Shown in pieces: positions 61,890-64,000 of a DNA stretch of 64,000 nt. Source of the DNA: Peredibacter sp045999315 (lineage in GTDB: Bacteria > Bdellovibrionota > Bacteriovoracia > Bacteriovoracales > Bacteriovoracaceae); contig NZ_CP174607.1 in the NCBI RefSeq assembly GCF_045999315.1, positions 1,426,001-1,490,000 on the forward strand, read 5' to 3'. Under the pieces are notes generated by a model that did no database searches, was not told the origin of the DNA, and was given only the letters and a program-made list of their open reading frames with translations. A program made the translations under genes and the position numbers. Position 1 is the stretch's first letter; every line of letters begins with the position of its first letter.

Positions 61890-62777
61890 ATGAAAGGCAT
61901 AATTTTAGCTGGAGGCTCTGGAACCAGGCTTTATCCAATTACAAAGGGTGTATCAAAGCAACTTTTGCCAATCTACGATAAACCTATGATCTATTATTCT
62001 CTATCTGTTCTCATGCTTGCAGGTATAAAGGATGTCCTGATTATTACGACACCTGAAGATAAACCAAGTTTTGAAAAGTTGTTAGGAACTGGAGAGGCGT
62101 TTGGAATTCGTCTACAATTTGCTGTCCAGCCGAGTCCTGATGGTCTTGCCCAAGCATTCATTATAGGTGAAGAATTTATTGGAAAAGATAATGTGTGTCT
62201 TGTTCTGGGAGATAACATCTTTTATGGGCAGGGATTCACGCCTATGTTGAGAAAAGCGGCCTTAAAACAAAAAGGGGCCACTGTCTTCGGTTATCAGGTT
62301 AAAGATCCTGAACGGTTTGGGGTTGTAGACTTTGATGAAAATGGAAAAGCTCTATCAATTGAAGAAAAACCTCTAAAGGCCAAGTCTAATTTTGCAGTGA
62401 CTGGACTCTATTTTTACGACAATAGAGTTATCGATATTGCAAAGAAGGTGAAGCCTTCAGCAAGAGGAGAACTTGAAATTACCTCGGTTAATCAAGCTTA
62501 TCTGGAGCTTGGTGAATTGGATGTCGAGGTACTGGGAAGAGGATTCGCTTGGTTAGACACTGGAACATACAGCAGCCTATTAGAAGCGGCCCAGTTTGTT
62601 GAAACGATTGAAAAGAGGCAAGGGTATAAAATTGCTTGTTTGGAAGAGATCGGCTTCAGCAATAACTGGATCAAGCTTGAAGAGTTAATTGAGCAGGCCA
62701 AGAAATACTCCAAAAATGATTATGGAAGTTACTTGAACACGATAATTAAAGATTATGAAAGAAAAAATGGACTATGA
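61890..62777 (+). CDS. rfbA: glucose-1-phosphate thymidylyltransferase
   Basis: RfbA couples dTTP to glucose 1-phosphate to give dTDP-glucose, the substrate of RfbB. The 295-residue enzyme has the classic GGSGTRLYPITKGVSKQLLP (8-27 region), YYSLSVLMLAGI, LVLGDNIFYG and the SIEEKP motif. It overlaps the next gene start by about 23 bases, in agreement with a tightly coupled operon. GGAG-like AAGGAA precedes the ATG. Confidence 0.97.
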   Translation: MKGIILAGGSGTRLYPITKGVSKQLLPIYDKPMIYYSLSVLMLAGIKDVLIITTPEDKPSFEKLLGTGEAFGIRLQFAVQPSPDGLAQAFIIGEEFIGKDNVCLVLGDNIFYGQGFTPMLRKAALKQKGATVFGYQVKDPERFGVVDFDENGKALSIEEKPLKAKSNFAVTGLYFYDNRVIDIAKKVKPSARGELEITSVNQAYLELGELDVEVLGRGFAWLDTGTYSSLLEAAQFVETIEKRQGYKIACLEEIGFSNNWIKLEELIEQAKKYSKNDYGSYLNTIIKDYERKNGL

Positions 62778-63165
62778 AATTATAGATCTCAATGCGATAT
62801 CTGATGAGCGAGGAGCACTCGTTGCTCTTGAATCTTTCAAGAATGTTCCATTTGAAATTAAGCGAATCTATTATTTAACAAACCTAAAACCAGAACTCCC
62901 AAGAGGCTTTCACGCTCATAAAAAGCTTCAGCAGATTATTGTTTGCATGAGTGGAAGTTTTGACCTGATCCTGGATGATGGAAAGGATAAACAAATTATT
63001 CACTTGGACAGTCCTTTTAAAGGCGTACTTATTAAAAGTTTAATTTGGAGAGAAATGCATAACTTTTCAAATGGCTGTGTACTCATGACTATTGCGAGCG
63101 ATTTTTACGATGAGAGCGACTACATTAGAAGTTATGAAGATTTTAAAAAGTTGGTTAGTCTATGA
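62755..63165 (+). CDS. fdtA: dTDP-4-keto-6-deoxyglucose 3,4-ketoisomerase (FdtA/QdtA type)
   Basis: The 136-residue cupin isomerises dTDP-4-keto-6-deoxyglucose to the 3-keto form needed for 3-amino sugars. LPRGFHAHKKLQQIIVCMSG (about 47-66) contains the catalytic histidines. IWREMHNFS and ASDFYDESDYIRSY are typical of the FdtA/QdtA group, though sequence alone does not separate the fucose from the quinovose version. The start may be 62755 or 62767. It overlaps both rfbA and the acyltransferase gene. Confidence 0.88.
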   Translation: MKEKMDYEIIDLNAISDERGALVALESFKNVPFEIKRIYYLTNLKPELPRGFHAHKKLQQIIVCMSGSFDLILDDGKDKQIIHLDSPFKGVLIKSLIWREMHNFSNGCVLMTIASDFYDESDYIRSYEDFKKLVSL

Positions 63166-63617
63166 TTCATCCATTAAGTGATGTTAAAAGCAGCAATATT
63201 GGAATCAACACGAATGTGTGGCAGTTTGTTGTCATTTTGCCAGAAGCAAGGATTGGAGATAATTGCAATATTTGCTCTCAGTGTTTTATCGAAAACAAGG
63301 TCTTTATCGGGAATAATGTTACGATCAAGAATGGTGTTCAGTTATGGGACGGTGTAACAATTGAGGACAATGTTTTTATTGGCCCTAATGCCACTCTTAC
63401 GAATGATAAAATGCCACGCTCGAAGGTATATCCAGATGAGTTCCCAAAAATATTAATTAAGAAAGGCGCAAGTATTGGTGCTAATGCCACTATACTACCT
63501 GGTGTTACTATTGGAGAAAGGGCCATGGTTGGCGCCGGAGCCGTAGTGACTAAAGATGTTCCTGCAGATGCTGTGGTCTTTGGAAATCCAGCAAAAATAA
63601 TAAGGTTTTTAGAATGA
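63162..63617 (+). CDS. fdtC: hexapeptide-repeat acyltransferase (FdtC/QdtC-like)
   Basis: The 151-residue protein is a left-handed parallel beta-helix, with repeats such as IGDNCNICSQCFIENKVFIG and VTIGERAMVGAGAVVTKDVP. In related clusters it N-acetylates the 3-amino sugar made by FdtB to give Fuc3NAc or Qui3NAc. It overlaps the gene before by ATGA (63162-63165) and the aminotransferase after by ATGA (63614-63617), which supports one coupled pathway. Confidence 0.88.
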   Translation: MIHPLSDVKSSNIGINTNVWQFVVILPEARIGDNCNICSQCFIENKVFIGNNVTIKNGVQLWDGVTIEDNVFIGPNATLTNDKMPRSKVYPDEFPKILIKKGASIGANATILPGVTIGERAMVGAGAVVTKDVPADAVVFGNPAKIIRFLE

Positions 63618-64000
63618 TTAATTTCTTAGATATCAAAGCGATTAATGGTCAGTACAAGGAAGAATTAAAACAAGCCTTTAACAGGGTTCTTGATTCTGGA
63701 TGGTATATCTGCGGAAATGAATTGAGTTCCTTTGAAAAGGAGTTTGCCAGCTTTTGTGAAACTACCTATGCAATAGGTGTAGCAAACGGGTTAGATGCCC
63801 TTATTCTGACTCTTCGTGCTTGGAAAGAGCTAGGTAAAATTAAAGAAGGTGATGAAGTATTAGTTCCGGCGAATACCTACATTGCCAGTGTTTTGGCCGT
63901 TACGGAAAACAAACTTAGGCCTGTTTTCGTTGAACCTAAGCTGTCTAGTTACAATCTTGATCCGGATTTGATTGAGAAAGCAATTACCCCTAAAACAAGA
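63614..64000 (+). CDS. fdtB: dTDP-3-keto sugar aminotransferase (FdtB/QdtB, DegT family), partial
   Basis: The gene starts at 63614 and is cut by the window end after 129 codons. The visible N-terminal part has the DegT/DnrJ/EryC1 start MINFLDIKAINGQYKEEL, GNELSSFEKEFASFC, and GVANGLDALILTLRAWKELG. The GVANGLDAL stretch is typical of FdtB/QdtB-type enzymes. The PLP lysine lies beyond the edge. It would install the 3-amino group using the ketone made by the isomerase two genes earlier. Confidence 0.88.
   Translation, partial: MINFLDIKAINGQYKEELKQAFNRVLDSGWYICGNELSSFEKEFASFCETTYAIGVANGLDALILTLRAWKELGKIKEGDEVLVPANTYIASVLAVTENKLRPVFVEPKLSSYNLDPDLIEKAITPKTR

Noticed and set aside
1..64000. tRNA, rRNA, CRISPR, insertion sequences or prophage
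   Set aside because: I looked for cloverleaf, array and terminal-repeat patterns in the spacers and saw none. Spacers are short, the longest being under 300 bases.

Overview
The window is one continuous bacterial chromosome segment at roughly 40-45% GC by eye. It looks like a predatory delta-proteobacterium-like organism of the Bdellovibrionota, most likely the Bacteriovorax/Peredibacter side. I infer this from the many exported hydrolases (matrixin-type protease, HtrA, two trypsins, M14 carboxypeptidase, PhoX-type phosphatase), the many short secreted proteins and lipoproteins of unknown function, the receiver-like regulators, and housekeeping genes of proteobacterial type. No 16S or other decisive marker is present, so the placement is a judgement. 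I see no tRNA, rRNA, CRISPR array, insertion sequence or prophage.

Layout. 1-8 kb: the 3' part of polA, small secreted proteins, a rhodanese, an M48 membrane protease, and groES-groEL with an excellent terminator. 8-15.5 kb: a plus-strand run of a secreted matrixin-like protease, a degenerate receiver protein, an exported methyltransferase-like protein and a YejABE-like peptide ABC importer lacking its ATPase. 15.5-27.7 kb: an aminotransferase, HtrA, phosphatidylserine decarboxylase, a small regulator/lipoprotein operon, a sigma-54 response regulator, an amino-sugar pair (nagB and a PIG-L deacetylase), manC and mgtE. 27.8-32 kb: a three-gene operon of receiver/PilZ-like and receiver-TPR proteins, the most unusual signalling locus here. 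32-43.7 kb: carboxypeptidase, PhoX and a ferredoxin, the metH-metF operon, msrB-apaG, and a small protein of 57 residues resembling a histidine-kinase phosphoacceptor helix. 43.8-49.2 kb: a SulP transporter with a beta-carbonic anhydrase, two tandem trypsin-like proteases, and a second SulP transporter. 49.2-54.4 kb: trmO, an EptA-like phosphotransferase, a nucleotide-sugar epimerase, a 50-residue lipoprotein with a hairpin over its ribosome binding site, and a DEAD-box helicase. 54.4-64 kb: a surface-polysaccharide locus (kinase-like protein, deacetylase, glycosyltransferase, methyltransferase, nucleotide-sugar dehydrogenase, flippase, rfbB, rfbA, and fdtA/fdtC/fdtB-type genes for a dTDP-3-acylamino-3,6-dideoxyhexose) that runs off the right edge.

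How the genes work together. metH and metF form one methyl-cycle operon, and msrB lies close by. manC, the epimerase at 51.5 kb and the terminal locus supply nucleotide sugars (GDP-mannose, a uronate-type sugar, a dTDP-amino sugar) for cell-surface glycan. nagB and PIG-L are both amino-sugar enzymes facing each other. SulP plus carbonic anhydrase suggests bicarbonate uptake and interconversion. Many open reading frames were trimmed to a later start because a signal peptide or a good Shine-Dalgarno sequence fixes the real start. Two short genes (42979-43152 and 52506-52658) and a partial one at the right edge are below the usual length cut-off or unfinished, but are supported by sequence.
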